Made by a program: the position numbers and the translations under genes. Below are positions 13,915 to 25,985 of a DNA stretch of 64,000 nucleotides, one piece after another. The notes below the pieces were generated by a model. The model was not told the DNA's origin and searched no databases. It was given only the letters and a program-made list of their open reading frames with translations. The DNA comes from Struthio camelus (lineage: Eukaryota > Chordata > Aves > Struthioniformes > Struthionidae). The stretch's first letter is position 1; each line of letters starts with the position of its first letter. Location: assembly GCF_040807025.1 (NCBI RefSeq), contig NC_090967.1, positions 3,470,001 through 3,534,000 of the forward strand, read 5' to 3'.

Positions 13915-16019
13915 CCAAACTGGCAGGCTGGATGCAGCCAAGCAGAGCAGTTACAGTTGAAGCCATCCGAGCTAGATGGTTTCCAGCAGCACTTCCAAAC
14001 CCTTCCTGCTCCTAGGATCTGCCCTGCTTTGCCTAGCTCTGGAGAGCAGCATTTAAGCACAGGGTACCACCCATGCAATGAAGGGGAGGTGGAATTGTCT
14101 TGCCTTTTCCAAGCTCTGGGGCAGGCATTTTCCTTTGAAGTGTGGCTGCCCTCGAGTGGTGTCTCAGGGGCACAAGTGAAGCCCATCAAAGGGATGCTCG
14201 CTTGCGACACAGATCCAAAACAAATGTTTAAACATTAATATCCATAGTTTCATCAATTCTCCACCCTCCTCCTCGCCCCCCATGTGTCCAGCCTGCTTCA
14301 TGCTGGGAGCTATGAAAGCAAAGCCAGCTGAGTCCTTTTGCTGGGTTTTTTTTTTTTTTGTTTCAGTGAAATGCAAACAACAGCCTGAAAGAATTTCCTC
14401 CTCGAGCCCCAAGGTAGGCCCCAAATTAGCCATTCAAAATCATCAGGGTTTTCTTTCTGTAGGAAATGCTGCAATAGTATTAGGCACCAGCAGCCTCCCT
14501 CGCTCTGGCCACTGTTTCTGCCAGCCTTGGGCCTCTGCATCTCGGGAAAGAGTCAGGTCTCACCAGCGCAACGGAGCGTGGTCTCCAAGCCAGCTTTAGC
14601 AGCGCAAGTGATGTCATATTCTAGAAATCTGGGGATTTTAACAGCAAAAGCAAGAAGAGCACAGCCACCTTCTCTTTAATCACCTCTGACCCTCCAGAGA
14701 TGTGGGGTGGGACAGTCCCCCACTGCATCCCCAGCAAAGCTTTGGAAATAAGCCTCTCGCAGTGTTTAATGAATCCCATGTACCACCTGGAAGCCAAATA
14801 CACACCTCTGACAACCTGCTGATTGTTTCTGGCTCTGCACCTCCATATTGCAAGGAAGGGTGCTATAGAAGACACTGAGATGGCAGAGACAACTCGGCCT
14901 TAAATGCACACAGAAGATATCCCCTGCTGGGGAACTAACTGCTCCCAAATCACTGCATTGTCACCACCAGCCTGTTCTGGTCTATAGTAACTAGGACAAG
15001 AAACAGAAGCCGTGGTGGCCCAGCAGGTAATAAGCCAGAGACCGAAAAAGACTCCCTTTCAAAACCAACAAACCTGCGCCAGAATACCATTTGGTGTGTG
15101 TTTTGCTCTTGCGTTCAGAGGTAAATGATCTCATCGGAGAAGAATCAAAGGCAGCAAACCATTTTTGCAGGTGAATGAACAACACGGCCAGGCTGAGAAT
15201 TACAGGACAAGACGAAACAGCTCACAACGCAAGGCAAAGTTTGGGTTTGGCTGCAGAAAGGTTTGAAGGTCTGTGCTGCCTCGTGGGAATTTCTTTTAAT
15301 GTCACGTTGGGGAGGAGCGTTGGTGAATAATTGCTCCATGGCAGGTCTAAGAAGTGAATAATTTTCCAAGAATAAAGGTTAAAAGCCTAGATACTCCAGT
15401 GAAGGGCACTCTATAAATAGGTCTAACCAGGCAGAGCAGCAGGAATAAGTGGCAAAAGCTTCATGTGGAAAAGAGACGGAAATGATCTGACACACATGTT
15501 GGGAGTGGACCTGTGATCATCTCTGCCAAGCAGATGTTTTACAAAAGCTAACATTGCACAGAGGGCCTCTTTCGATTTTCTGATACCCCTCTGAAAATGT
15601 GGCCTGCTGCATCTTGGGCCAAATAAGAACTGTTAGCTGTCTGGAACGCGACTGTCTGAAACTGTCTTACTGAAAAGATGTGCAACTTGACTTGTCCCTG
15701 AACAGGAACGCTGTGCCAATGCCGAGTGATAAGGCACCAGAATGGCAGCCGAAATTTGGTGTCGATCAAACCATCACAGAGGATGACTTCTGTGGCCAGA
15801 GGAACCAGAGAAGCCTGGCTTCCTCCTGATGTACGTTCTTTGCCCCCTTCTTCTCTACCACCTCTGTTTGTCCCTCACTGGACACAGCCCTCCGGTTGGG
15901 GCATACATATACGAATTAGTGGGATGACAGATAGCATGATCATGTACACTTTGTTTCTTTAAAAAACAGATTAAAAAAAAAATCCTAATGATCCATTTGC
16001 AATAACAGGCTGAAAATGA
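13915..16019. other. Intergenic, no gene seen
   Basis: Non-coding by inspection; only short frames, no recognised repeat and no exon structure. A nine-base A run occurs near 15.97 kb, just before the CR1 remnant. Confidence 0.45.
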
Positions 16020-16620
16020 GCTAATGCTACTCAGAGATCTTGGAGTCACTGTGGCTATAACTCTGCAAGTGTCAGCTCAGGGCTCACCACAGTAAAAAGG
16101 CCTCCTAGGGAATTGTTGCAAATGGTATAGAGATCACATTAGAACGTTTTTGTATAAATGCCCTGTGCACCTGCACCTTGAACGCTTCCAGCAGTTCTGG
16201 TCACCTCATGTCAGAAAAGATACAATTAAGATGGAAAAAGGGCTGGGATGGGTGTGGGGGCAGATGGTGTATAGGGCAGAGCTTCCACACAAGGAAAGAC
16301 AGCAGAATAAAAGGTCAGCCTGGAAGAAAAATGACTACCTGAGAGAGCTACAAAAAGCAGGAATGCTGTGGGGAAGGGGGAAAGGGGGCCGTTACTTTTT
16401 AATTCCCATAGCACAAAACCTGGGGCTCCAGATGCAATTAGGAACAGGTTGAAAACTAGAAAGGAAGTACTTTTGCCCAGACACATCATGAATTTGTGGA
16501 GCTCATTCTCATGGGATGTGGTGGGAGCCAAGTGAATAAATACGTTGGAAAAGGGTTTAACGAAATGCATGGAGGACCAGCCCTGGAGGGGCTGTTAGAC
16601 TCCTGAAGCCAAGTTCAGCT
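16020..16620 (+). mobile_element. Old CR1-type LINE remnant with ORF2 C-terminus
   Basis: The remnant runs from a decayed reverse-transcriptase C-terminal segment into the 3' region. In the frame near 16150-16240 the residues HLERFQQFWSPHVRKD correspond to the conserved CR1 ORF2 pattern HLEYC.QFWSP....D. Downstream, TGTGGAGCTCATTCTCATGG, then GGGATGTGGTGGGAGCCAAG and GCATGGAGGACCAG match the typical 3' portion of CR1/L3 elements. Stops and small indels break the frame, so it is a dead copy, far older than the element at 2.06 kb. Confidence 0.75.
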
Positions 16621-18700
16621 CGTAGTTCAGAAGGTCCTCAAACTGGCCACTGCGGGAGACGAAGACTGTGCTGCAGTCAGACTTTGTTCGCTGACTTGCA
16701 GTCGCAGGGTAGGTGCAAATCTAGCCAAGTCAGATGATTTACAGGAGCTTTACAATTGTGTACAAGGTTAGACGCAGGGCCCAAATCTGCACATCAAAAC
16801 ATATTTCCCATAAATTACTATGTTAAGGCTTTTCATCAAAGTTTAACAGCACAGAGTATGACTCATGAGGAACTTGTAACGTTTAATTAAAGGGGAGAAA
16901 CCAAGCCTGCTGAGAAAAACTTCCAGATCCCATGCCAAGCTCATCATTGACTTAATTTATGGGAGAGAAACAGGTCAGAAAAATAGCGTAAATGGTAAAG
17001 TCGTGTAACTTTGGCCAATTTGGAATTCAAGCGATTTACAAACTAAAAGAGAGGAGGGTGGAGGTGTAGCAAGAATACAGCAAACAAACTGACTGGCGGC
17101 ACAGTATGGGGAAGATCTAACTTATTCCCTACTACAGCTGTTCTCTTTGCTACTCCTCCCACTTTCTACCCCCTGGCATGAAGGTCATTGGTCTTATACA
17201 CTATGAAATTCTTGATTGGCTTAAATTACATGTGTCCTCCAAGCTTCTAACCCTAGATGTCAAACTGTCAAGGCTGCTGTGTCAGTGACATGGGTATAAA
17301 TTCTGGTTAACTCCAGAGAAATTCATAGAATTACTTTGGTTTTATACCTGTGGTACCAATATCCTACACTGCTATCCCACTGCCAGAGAATGTTTCTCCT
17401 GTTTCCCTGGGGCTCAGACTTACTTGCCCTGTGCATGCCTCTCAGTGTAACCATGCCCACGATAGGATGCAATGTGTGCCCAAAAAGGGATTCTCACCAT
17501 TATTCATACGGAAAAAATGCTGTGGGATTGCTTCCCTTCATTGAACTAACTGGTCCCATGACCTCAGTTTCATCAGTCTTGATTTCTGAGTGAAATAATT
17601 TCCAACACCAAGAAGGGAGAGGCTGCCTGGTTGTGGGGAAGGCAGTAACTGAGACCGTTGTGAGCAATTGCTTGCAAAAGAGATCAACTTGGGAGCCACA
17701 CCTAAGCCGAACTTGGCTCCAGCCCTGGCTCCTTGCACCATCTGCCCGGAGCCTTTCTAACAGCAAGACAGTGAATTGGGACTTCGAGCAATACCTAAGA
17801 GCCACAGAAAATTGTTGCTGGATACACCTTCAATGGTGTGTTCACTGGTCCCTAAATAGAGCAACTCTCCACTTACATGGGAAAGAGGGATGTGAAGAAT
17901 TCGAAACCAAGAAGAGAGAGGAGGTCACTGCAGAGCTACTCGAGTTCAGCTGCAGTTTCACAAACTCTTTAAATACCCTTCTCTGCTGTCCTATCCGGGC
18001 CTGGCCAGCATAGGGAAAGCCGAAACGGCTCAAGGTCTTGGAAAGATAAAGGGGGAAAAAAGAGGGGAATGACAGGAGAGGCTCCCTGATTGTACAGGGA
18101 GACGAATCCAGCTCCCCTCTTTCTCATCCCTATACAAATCAGGATTTCACAACGAACCCGCATTTGAGTTCTAGGGAGCGAAAGAAACTCCAGAAGAAAT
18201 TGGGTAGCTAATGCCACGTCCCTGAAGCATACCACAGAGACACAGAGGAGCCCTAGGCTTCAGTTCTACGGCAAAATACCTGGGACACAAACCACTTGGC
18301 TTCCTAGCTGACCCACTCCTCAGGAAGAAAGTTCATGCCGCGTTTCAGAAAGACACTAGGTTCACAAAAGGGATGCTGAAACAGAGGAAAACAAATTAAA
18401 AAGGCAAAAATATATGCAAAATAGCCCAGCCCAAGACTCTGGGGTGCAAAAAGAGTTACAGATGCCAGGAACACCTATGCAAGGGGAAAATTGGAAGATA
18501 AGCACCAACTCACGCTGCTGGCAAGAGGAGATCAGCCTGTCAGGGCAGCCTGTTGCATTCCTACAACAGGACAGGTCTGAGGCCCGCAGACTGGAGAAAA
18601 TCATGCTCGAGTGTATGAGGCAGAGCCCCACGCAGCTCCAGACAGCAAGCACTGCCATTGGACCTGCTGCGGGCGCTGATCCGGGGACCATGCATCCCCC
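16621..18700. other. Intergenic, no gene seen
   Basis: No exon or RNA gene is supportable. Base composition is moderate, with AT-richer stretches (16.7-17.3 kb). Frames are short and unrecognised. Confidence 0.45.
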
Positions 18701-18795
18701 TGCCTCTCAGTGCTTTGGCTTCCCTTTCTGTAAAATAGGGAGGATAATATTTGCTGTGCTCCCCACAATACAGAAAGGTAAATGAGTTCAATAAG
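18701..18795 (+). mobile_element. MIR-like SINE fragment
   Basis: CTTCCCTTTCTGTAAAATAG followed by GGAGGATAATA and, 30 bp later, AAATGAGTTC follows the order of the 3' half of a MIR-type SINE (cctcagtttcc..ctgtaaaatggg..gataata..aatgag). The sense strand is +. The match is by memory of the consensus; divergence is high. Confidence 0.6.
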
Positions 18796-19029
18796 ATAGG
18801 TTGGCCTAGATGAGTTTACGTAGCTTGCGTTTTTGTTGCAGGGCTTAATCTTAAATCCACCATCCCCAACTACTCCACAGTATCCCCTAGAGCTTTATTC
18901 AGTTCAGCTTTCAGCATCCAGTGTTTTTTTCTATTCCTCCTCTTGGGATATGACCCATGGCTTACCACATCCCACAGCCAGAAATCATCCTTGACACCCA
19001 GCCTACCATTTCCATTTATTTAGCTTAAT

Positions 19030-19500
19030 CCTTTTCACAACACAGTTTCAATATTGCCGCCACTTCCTCTTCCTCTTCGGGCACTACATACGTGTGGCTG
19101 GCTACAGCAGCAATCGCTCCGCCAACCTGCAACATCTGCTCCCGTACTCCCTGGCGTTCGGGGGCAGATCCCAGCCCAGCACGGAGCCAGCTCCCGGGAG
19201 ATTTCTCCCTTGCGCCTTCCCACCTCCATCGCTGCAGAGTGGAGCGCGGGGCTAAGCTCTTAGCAACACTGCTCCTCCTGCACGCAGCTTCCTCCGATGG
19301 CAATGGCAGCCAATGGGCGAGTCGGTGCGGAGCAGAAATGTTTTCTACTTGGAGACAGAAAGGCAAAAAGATAACTGAATACAGCTGGCTGGGCTGGAGG
19401 GGGAGTGCAGCGTTGGAGATCCACCCGGGGAAGGAAACGGAGAGGTAACGCAAAGCAGCAGGGGAAGGCATGATTTGCACAGAGAATAAAAAAAAAAAAA
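19030..19500. promoter_or_regulatory. CpG-rich patch, candidate promoter
   Basis: CpG density is clearly above the flanks, with a CCAAT box (GCCAATGGGCG near 19312) and ETS-type CTTCCTCTTCC sequence near 19065. A - strand frame of 159 codons crosses the whole patch and ends at 19025; its last 45 residues, including HTYVVPEEEEEVAAILKL, look more protein-like than its N-terminal half, but I do not recognise the family and see no clear splice acceptor. This could be the promoter or an exon of an unknown gene or non-coding RNA, or chance. Confidence 0.3.
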
Positions 19501-20329
19501 TCACTCCGATCGGCTTGTATCCCTAACAAATGCAGCTGAGGAAGGAAAGCTTTGCAGCAACATATCGCTGGAGTTTTTCTTCTCGTCTACTTAAGGACAT
19601 TGTTGTCAAGACCAGAAAGAAAACATAACGAGAGCAAGAGATAAGGAGGAAAGCTGGACAGAGCTGGGAGTGGAGGGAGGGCGGAAATACGAAAGAGAGA
19701 AGGAAAAGAAGAATCAAGAAAGCCGGAGCGCAAACAAGCAAGCAGCTCAGGAAAAAAAAAAAGGCAGGGTGTGAAAAAGCAGAGTGGTGAGAAAAAGCAT
19801 AATGAAGCACCACAGAAAAACAAACCCAAGGGGAGCAGGCAGGAAGAGTGCGCTCAATCAACCCCGAACAAAGGCAGCCGCAGAGGCAGCAGGGACAGTC
19901 CCCCAGCGCACACAGAGCAGGTTCACGGGACGGTGATTTGCATCCCGTGTCCAACTGCTATGAGGCACAGCAGAAAGATTTTTTTTCCCCAGGCTACGTG
20001 GAGCCAGCTGGGGAGTCAAGCGTGTGCGTGGGTGTGCGTGTGTGCACACAAGGTGCATCAGGGAAGGAGGAACAAATCAGCTTATATGTGAGTAAAGATC
20101 GCAGGACTGCTAGTCCTCAAGCACCCACTGCGGGAAGATGCAGAAGGATTTACAACTTGAAATTCAGTGCATTTATAAAATACTGATTTTGGAGGATTGG
20201 GTGGCTTTAGTTAGATCAGATGCCACTAACGTTGTCACCTTCTGTCTTCCAAGCACTTTGCATGAATGACACCTGAGAACGTATCTGCGCTGTACGCAGA
20301 TGGTTTCCCTCTTCCACAAACACAGCCGA
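19501..20329. other. Purine-rich intergenic DNA
   Basis: The + strand from about 19.60 to 19.85 kb is strongly purine-rich (many GAAA, GGAGG and AAGAAG runs) and includes an 11-A run near 19.75 kb; a short TG/CA-type repeat lies near 20.03-20.05 kb. No coding exon is supported. Confidence 0.45.
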
Positions 20330-20430
20330 GGTCCAGAGTGATGCCCAGGGTCACTGAACTGTTCTGTGTCAGAGCTTTGGACCTGTTTTCCTTGCCCTGT
20401 CCATTTACCTGACCACCGCTTCTCTTTGTG
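20330..20430 (-). mobile_element. MIR-like SINE fragment, antisense
   Basis: The order GTGATGCCCAGGGTCACTGA, then a variable spacer with TTTGGACCTGTTTTCC, then CCCTGTCCATTTACCTGACC follows the reverse complement of MIR-type SINEs (ttgcccagggtcac..aacccaggtctcc..tgtccactagacc). It is diverged; ends are approximate. Confidence 0.5.
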
Positions 20431-22980
20431 GCAGTGCCCCACGCAGCAGGGGAGCCCGTTCTTAGTGGGTGCCCCAGGGCCAGCAATAACAAGTGGGATA
20501 GGTGACCCACATCAGCAGTGGGATCAGCACCCTCTGCTGCCTTCTCGCTGCAGCCACCTCTCCCATCTGTTTTCACTTGTGCCAGATGGGAAGGGGAGGG
20601 AGGGATGGGGGATGGCGCTGCATTGCCGGGCTGTCGGGGCCCCGTTTCTTTCTCTTCTTTTCCTAGTGACACTTAAATGGCTGGCCCTAAAACACTTTCT
20701 GACTGTTGCATGTTTTCCTAATGACACAAAGGTGAGAATCTTTCAGAATAAACCCTTCGGAGGCAGGGAAAAAAGAAGCAGGCCTGGTCCCCCACATACA
20801 CACACCTCCCTCCTCTTCTCCCTCCCCTAACAAGCATGCTTTGGAGCTGCTCAAGCAAAGGGAAGAGTGAGCAGGAGTAATTTTCCATGGATGCAAGGAA
20901 CAATTGAGCCCTGCATGGTTTTCTGTCGTTAAAATGCTTCCCTCCAGCACTTTATGTTCATCCACAACAGACAAAGGCGATACGCATGCAGAGACCAGTT
21001 TAGTCTTGCTCCACCCTCTGGTGCTGAGGAGTCGAGGTGCAGGGTGACGGGGAGGAGGAGTGGGGGAGAGATACTCATGTCATGACGCGGGACTCGCTCC
21101 AGCTCCTTTAGCTCTGCACGTAGGGGATGTCGGAAAGCAACACCTGAGTCATCACTACTTAGCCACAGCACAGACCTGGCACAGAGTCAAAAATGCCCAG
21201 GTATGTGGACTGGTTGGGGAGGGGAGAAGGGAGGGGGCAGGCTTGGCACAGAAAAACGAAGGTGTGGGCTTAGCGGGAAGTACCGCTTGTGTTCCCAGTG
21301 TGACACCACTGCCTCTCCACACAGGCGAGATGCTGGGAGTGGAAGGAAGCCACATTGCTCTGTGCAAACACCAGCCTGCAGCGTGATTGTCCCCTGCGAG
21401 AAGACAAGAGCACGTGTCTGTGCTCTTACCACATGCTGGTGTCACACTGGGGCGGAGAGGCTTTAGGAGCAGAGTGATTTAGGCGTCCTCAGCACTGCAT
21501 AAGCTCCTCACAGTGCCCATGACAGCACAGCCAAAAGGAGACTAAATGCAGCTGGGGAAAGCAGTGCAACTGCTGGACCCTGGAGGTTTGAGAAATGCAG
21601 GAGCACAGCCCTAGTCCTGAAGCACAGCAGGGTGATCCCTGAATCAGGCAAGGCCTCGCCATGAACCTTTTCATCTTTGCCTTTAATTCCCTTCCTGCCC
21701 CCAATCCTTTCGGTTTGAGGAACATATTTCGGTTCCTGTCCACTTCCCCTGGCAAAGAGTTCCCCAGCTCTGAGCAGCAGCAGCAGCCCCAGTTACAAAG
21801 AGGAAGGAGAACTTGTTTCAAGCCCTCGGAAGTCCCCCGCCCTGGTGTCAAGCCAACATGTGATATGAAAAGCACAGCTGGTTTTTATAGCACAGTTCTA
21901 CCCAGAATAAGAGCTACGGCCCTTTCCAAGTAAAATTGCTTTTATGTGTCCATTTCCAGGACTTGTAAGACAGTAGGGAGCAAGCTTTGGGTTGGCAAGT
22001 TCTTTGCTCTTACAAATCAAATCGCAGCATCGTTTCTGAGCCCCTTTCGGCACCTCATTCTTGCTCTTCCCCAAGTGATGCTTTCTAAACACACCATCCT
22101 GGGAAATCTACTACTCACCGGGAGCGCATAGGGCTCAAGAGGCAAAACCACTGGTCTTGGGGAAACTACGTTAAGAGTACATTTAGCTCTGAGTGTAAAG
22201 AAAGATGAAAAGCAACTAGTTTCCAACGAAATAATATTCTTTTAGTTCCTTATCAAAGATCAGCATATGGGAACTAAACAGACTCAGGCCCAGACTGGTG
22301 GGAGATCTCTAAGCAACATTTTTGTGGTGCAGAGTAAGGTTTTGCCAACCTCCTTCCACCTAGATACTACTGCGCCAGCGGTTCAGACCAATGCTGGTTT
22401 GCATCCTTCTGCCAGACCACTGAAGAAGGCTTTCAGCAAAACATCAAAGCAGAGACCCAATGAATCACAGGACCCAGTGTTGAAGCTCCAACAGCCCTTT
22501 TGGTAAGCATAACAAGCATTAGCCCCAACATCCTTGTCAAATTATGACTCCCCAGGTGCATTTGCCAAGCTTTTATCTCCCTGTTCTACTTGGATGTGCG
22601 TGCTTTTTTTTTTTTTTTTACCTTATTTCAACATTCAGTGAATGCATTTATAAACAGTTGGGTTTTCACCTAAGAGATGATGGCACTTAATGTGGTCATG
22701 GGTAGATTCTTTACATATATGACTTGAGCAGCAAAAATTTAGGATGGCTAAGATACTTCCTTGACAATAAGCATAACAACAAGGAAAAATGAAGCTATTA
22801 CAGAAGGCAATCTTGGTTTGCTTAGCCTAACAAAACAAAGGCCCAAACAAGTATGATTGCTATGTATAAAAGCACTCGTGAGAGGGCTCAGACACTTAAT
22901 TAAGCATACGGGCAACGTTGGCATGAGACCAACTGGGTAAAAATCAATTACACACAAATAGAACTGGGATTAAAAAAGGA
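20431..22980. other. Intergenic, no gene seen
   Basis: No exon or RNA gene can be supported. A T homopolymer of 16 lies at 22604-22619. Confidence 0.45.
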
Positions 22981-22984
22981 GCTT

Positions 22985-23165
22985 CTTAACTCTTAGAGCG
23001 CTCAGCTTGTGGAATGGCCTTCTGGAGAACACGGTGGAGGCCAAAATCCAAAGGCTTTGAAGGTGGAGCATTATACCGTTATGAACAGTATCCCAGGACT
23101 ACGTGGGATGGCAGCAGGACTGGATTTGACTCAGAAGGTCTCTTCCAGCCCTATGCGTCCATCAC
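22985..23165 (+). mobile_element. CR1-type LINE 3' fragment
   Basis: The phrase order TGGAATGGCCTTCTGGAGAA, ACGGTGGAGGCCAAAATCC, then GACTGGATTTGACTCAGAAG and GTCTCTTCCAGCCCTATG is the CR1 3' UTR pattern (gtggaat..cctgcc..ggtggaggccaa...ggtctcttccaaccctatga). Sense orientation is +. The 3' microsatellite is not recognisable. Confidence 0.65.
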
Positions 23166-23218
23166 TAAAGATATCCCACACTCGCGTCTCTGAAACAGGG
23201 AAGCTAAACCTTGCAGCT

Positions 23219-23276
23219 TGGTGTGTGTGTGGGTGGGTGGGTGGGTGTGTGTGTGTGTGTGTGTGTGTGCGCGTGT
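23219..23276. repeat. (GT)n/(GGGT)n microsatellite
   Basis: GT dinucleotide repeats interrupted by three GGGT units and ending in GCGCGTGT. It is a compound microsatellite likely to vary in length between individuals. Confidence 0.95.
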
Positions 23277-23689
23277 CCCCAGTGCTCAATGTCCCCATAA
23301 AGCTTTGCCAAGAATTCTTGAAATCCTCCGAGACAAAAAATCAATCAAATATGCTGCATAAGCTGACTTCTCTTGGATTCCGTGTGTCTTGAGACTGTCA
23401 ACTTTTCAAAATGCTATAATGAGCAAGGAACTTGGAGAGCTACAACAATAGCTTATTTTCAACAAAAATTAAGAACAGCTTGTTTTTCCTAAGCTTTCAG
23501 TTTCCTCCAGACAAATGTGTCATGGCTGTTATACCTGGAGGTCATGGAAAAAAGGTCTCATCGGAACTGCTGTGAGAAATATTTTGGCTTGGGAAAAACC
23601 ATTTTGAATGTGTCCTGCATGAATACAATAACAAAAAAGTGAAGAAAAACTGTCTTCCTTAAGCATGGTAACAGAAAGCTGAATAGCAG

Positions 23690-23870
23690 AAATGACTTTA
23701 AGGGGAAAAAGCCCAAATACTTTCTAGTAATAAAGACAGAAAAGTACTGGAAGAGACCGTCTAGGGAAATTTTGGCTTCCCTGTCACTGAAAGATTTAAG
23801 AACAGGTTAGATACACTTCTGTCAGGAATAACTCATGAAAAAATGTGGTATTATAGTCTGAATTAGAATG
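23690..23870 (+). mobile_element. CR1-type LINE 3' fragment
   Basis: GGGAAATTTTGGCTTCCCTG followed by CACTGAAAGATTTAAGAAC and AGGTTAGATACACTTCTGTC matches the CR1/L3 3' region (ttaagaacaggttggacaaacacctgtcagg). It is diverged and truncated. It lies 520 bp from the previous fragment in the same orientation, so the two could be separate insertions of related families. Confidence 0.6.
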
Positions 23871-24731
23871 ATAAAGAGTTAAATCAAGCCTCGCACAGAA
23901 TTAAACCTTTACAGGGCAGCTTATTCACGTTGCTTTGCATGCTAGGCTCATGAAAGTATCTACTGCCCCAGATGTTCAAGTTTTTGGCTTCCTAAGTGGG
24001 CACTAGCTGATCAAACTCAATGCTAGAAGATTTGCTGCTTCAAACTTGGATCAGATCTTTGCAATGTAAAGCCTTTTCTAGTTCAAAGAGTTAAAAGTTG
24101 CAGGGACACCGAGAGGGTTCTCAAAAGTGGCAATGCAAATGACCAGAGTTTTATTGCCATCACATTGGTGTTGCTTGGCAAAGATACAGACAACAGCAAT
24201 AGCAGTTAGAGCTGTTCAGAGACCCAAGACAATGATAACGCCAATTTGCATTACCGTGAGAATATTAAAATAAAAAAATAGTTTGGTATGAATTAATGTG
24301 TCACGGCCATCTCCCTCACATTTCGTGGGAAAAAAGCATCTAGTTACAACCAAGCAAGCATATTTCTGAAGCCATATAAAATCTTAAAACCACAATATAT
24401 AAACCTAACAGAACACTAAACAGCAAGACATCAAGAAAGCATTGAAAGAAATGCCCAGTATAATATAAAAGAGAATTGAACACGACTATCACTGCAAAGC
24501 CCACAAATATTTTTAAAGACAAAAAGAGGATTATCAACAAGAAGTGAGGCAGGATAAGGACAGATGATTTAGTTCTATTTCAAGAGAACATTTTTGCCTA
24601 TTTCAAAGGTGCTTTGAGGTAAATAGACTTTTTGAAGTGACCCCAAAAAACCCCTCAGTCCATTTTCTGTAGATTTTGAGGTTAGAAGAGACAGCACGAA
24701 ACGAGCAGAGGTGTGAAAACTCTTCAGCTCC
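23871..24731. other. AT-rich intergenic, no gene seen
   Basis: AT-rich, non-coding. The frame at 24.34-24.54 kb on the - strand is hydrophobic only because the DNA is AT-rich. Confidence 0.45.
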
Positions 24732-24812
24732 GATCTCGGCTCTGCCGCTGCGTGGCCTTGAGGTTAGTCCTTTCTCCTCTTTGTCTCTCATTTTCCCTAT
24801 CTATAGAAACAC
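24732..24812 (+). mobile_element. MIR-like SINE fragment
   Basis: GATCTCGGCTCTGCCGCTGC, GTGGCCTTGAGGTTAGTCC, TTTCTCCTCTTTGTCTCTC and ATTTTCCCTATCTATAGAAA follow the MIR core-to-3' order (ggctctgccact..gtgtgaccttggg..agtcac..tctctgagcctcagttttctcatctgtaaaatg). Sense strand is +. Confidence 0.7.
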
Positions 24813-25859
24813 AAGCACAGTAAGTTCCAGCCTCCTCAGGGACCATGAGGGCTGCAAGGAAGGAGAGGCCGTATTAGAAATTTAAATATGCAAAACATGG
24901 TTCCCATTTTTACTGTCTAACGAAGAGCCACAGAGACGGTGCACGATCTGCTGTCACTACTGCAACATGCTCCGATCTCTACAGCGATGGGTTTTAATGT
25001 ACATACTCCAGCCCATTAAGTCCGTGACTTGATTTAGCGAAACGGTGGAGCAGTTGTACTGTGTACATTGTTCTGACAGCTGTTCAGGACTGACCTGCTG
25101 ATGCTCATTGTTTCCTGTCACATCCCGTTCCTTAAAGAGCTGATTACATTCTCCTCCCAAATGAGCTCAGTGAGCCTGAAGATGGGCTGAGACTGCATAA
25201 CTGCATAGTATGATATTTGGCTACTGCTGCTGCTTGATGGCTGGCAGTCAGAGACTGAGGACATGTCCGTGTCCAAAGTGAAACAAATATTGCACGGAAG
25301 CATCAAGGGGAATAAAGAACTGTGAGCTAAGAAATCCATGTGGCTTATGACAAAGTCCAGGGAAAGGACCAGAAAGGCAAGGGACAGTTTATGGATGATG
25401 AGTTGAATTGCAATCTGCATGCAATTGAAAAGGCCATATATGCTAGACAATCCAAAATTAGCCTGTGAAACTCACTGACATAAGAATAGGACTGAGACAA
25501 ACACTCATATAGGGATCAGACATCCATAGGAACAAAAGGAATAGCTTCAGCAGTTAAAATACCCCCTAAATATATTCAAGGACTAATTTTCAAATCACTG
25601 TCCAGCTTATTTTCTGTAACCACAACTGCTCCCTTTCTTTAGGTACATTTCCGAAGCGCCAGGTTTTCAGACCTTCTACTGAACTACATGGAAAAAGTCA
25701 CTGTAAGTAGAAAACAAACTAAACAGCTCATTGGTCTGATCCAGAACGGTAATTTCTAGCTTTCTTGCCTTCCTTATGTCAGCTCTTTTATCTTTCAGCA
25801 CCTTAGGAAATCTCTTGGTCTTAAGTTACAAACAAGCACTCAGCTCTACGTGGCAGCGT
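24813..25859. other. Intergenic, no gene seen
   Basis: No supportable exon or RNA gene; moderately AT-rich. Confidence 0.45.
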
Positions 25860-25861
25860 AC

Positions 25862-25985
25862 TTTTGCAGAGATAAAAAGACAGTTAATTTCCATAACCTT
25901 CCCCAAAGTCACCACAAACGAGTGGCAGGGGAAGTTAAAAGCACTACCCCATATTCAAGAGATTTAACTATTGGACTACCCTGCC
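25862..25985 (-). mobile_element. MIR-like SINE fragment, antisense
   Basis: The + strand reads GATAAAAAGACAGTTAATTT, then CCTTCCCCAAAGTCACCAC, AACGAGTGGCAGGGGAAG and TTGGACTACCCTGCCTC. This is the antisense MIR/core-SINE order (agataaggaaac..gttaagtgacttgcccaaggtcac..gagtggcaggg...tggactatcctgcct). Confidence 0.6.

Noticed and set aside
13710-14238. Frames of 166-173 codons on both strands around 14 kb
   Set aside because: Both pass through a poly-C tract that gives Pro or Gly runs; mutual shadows with no domain.
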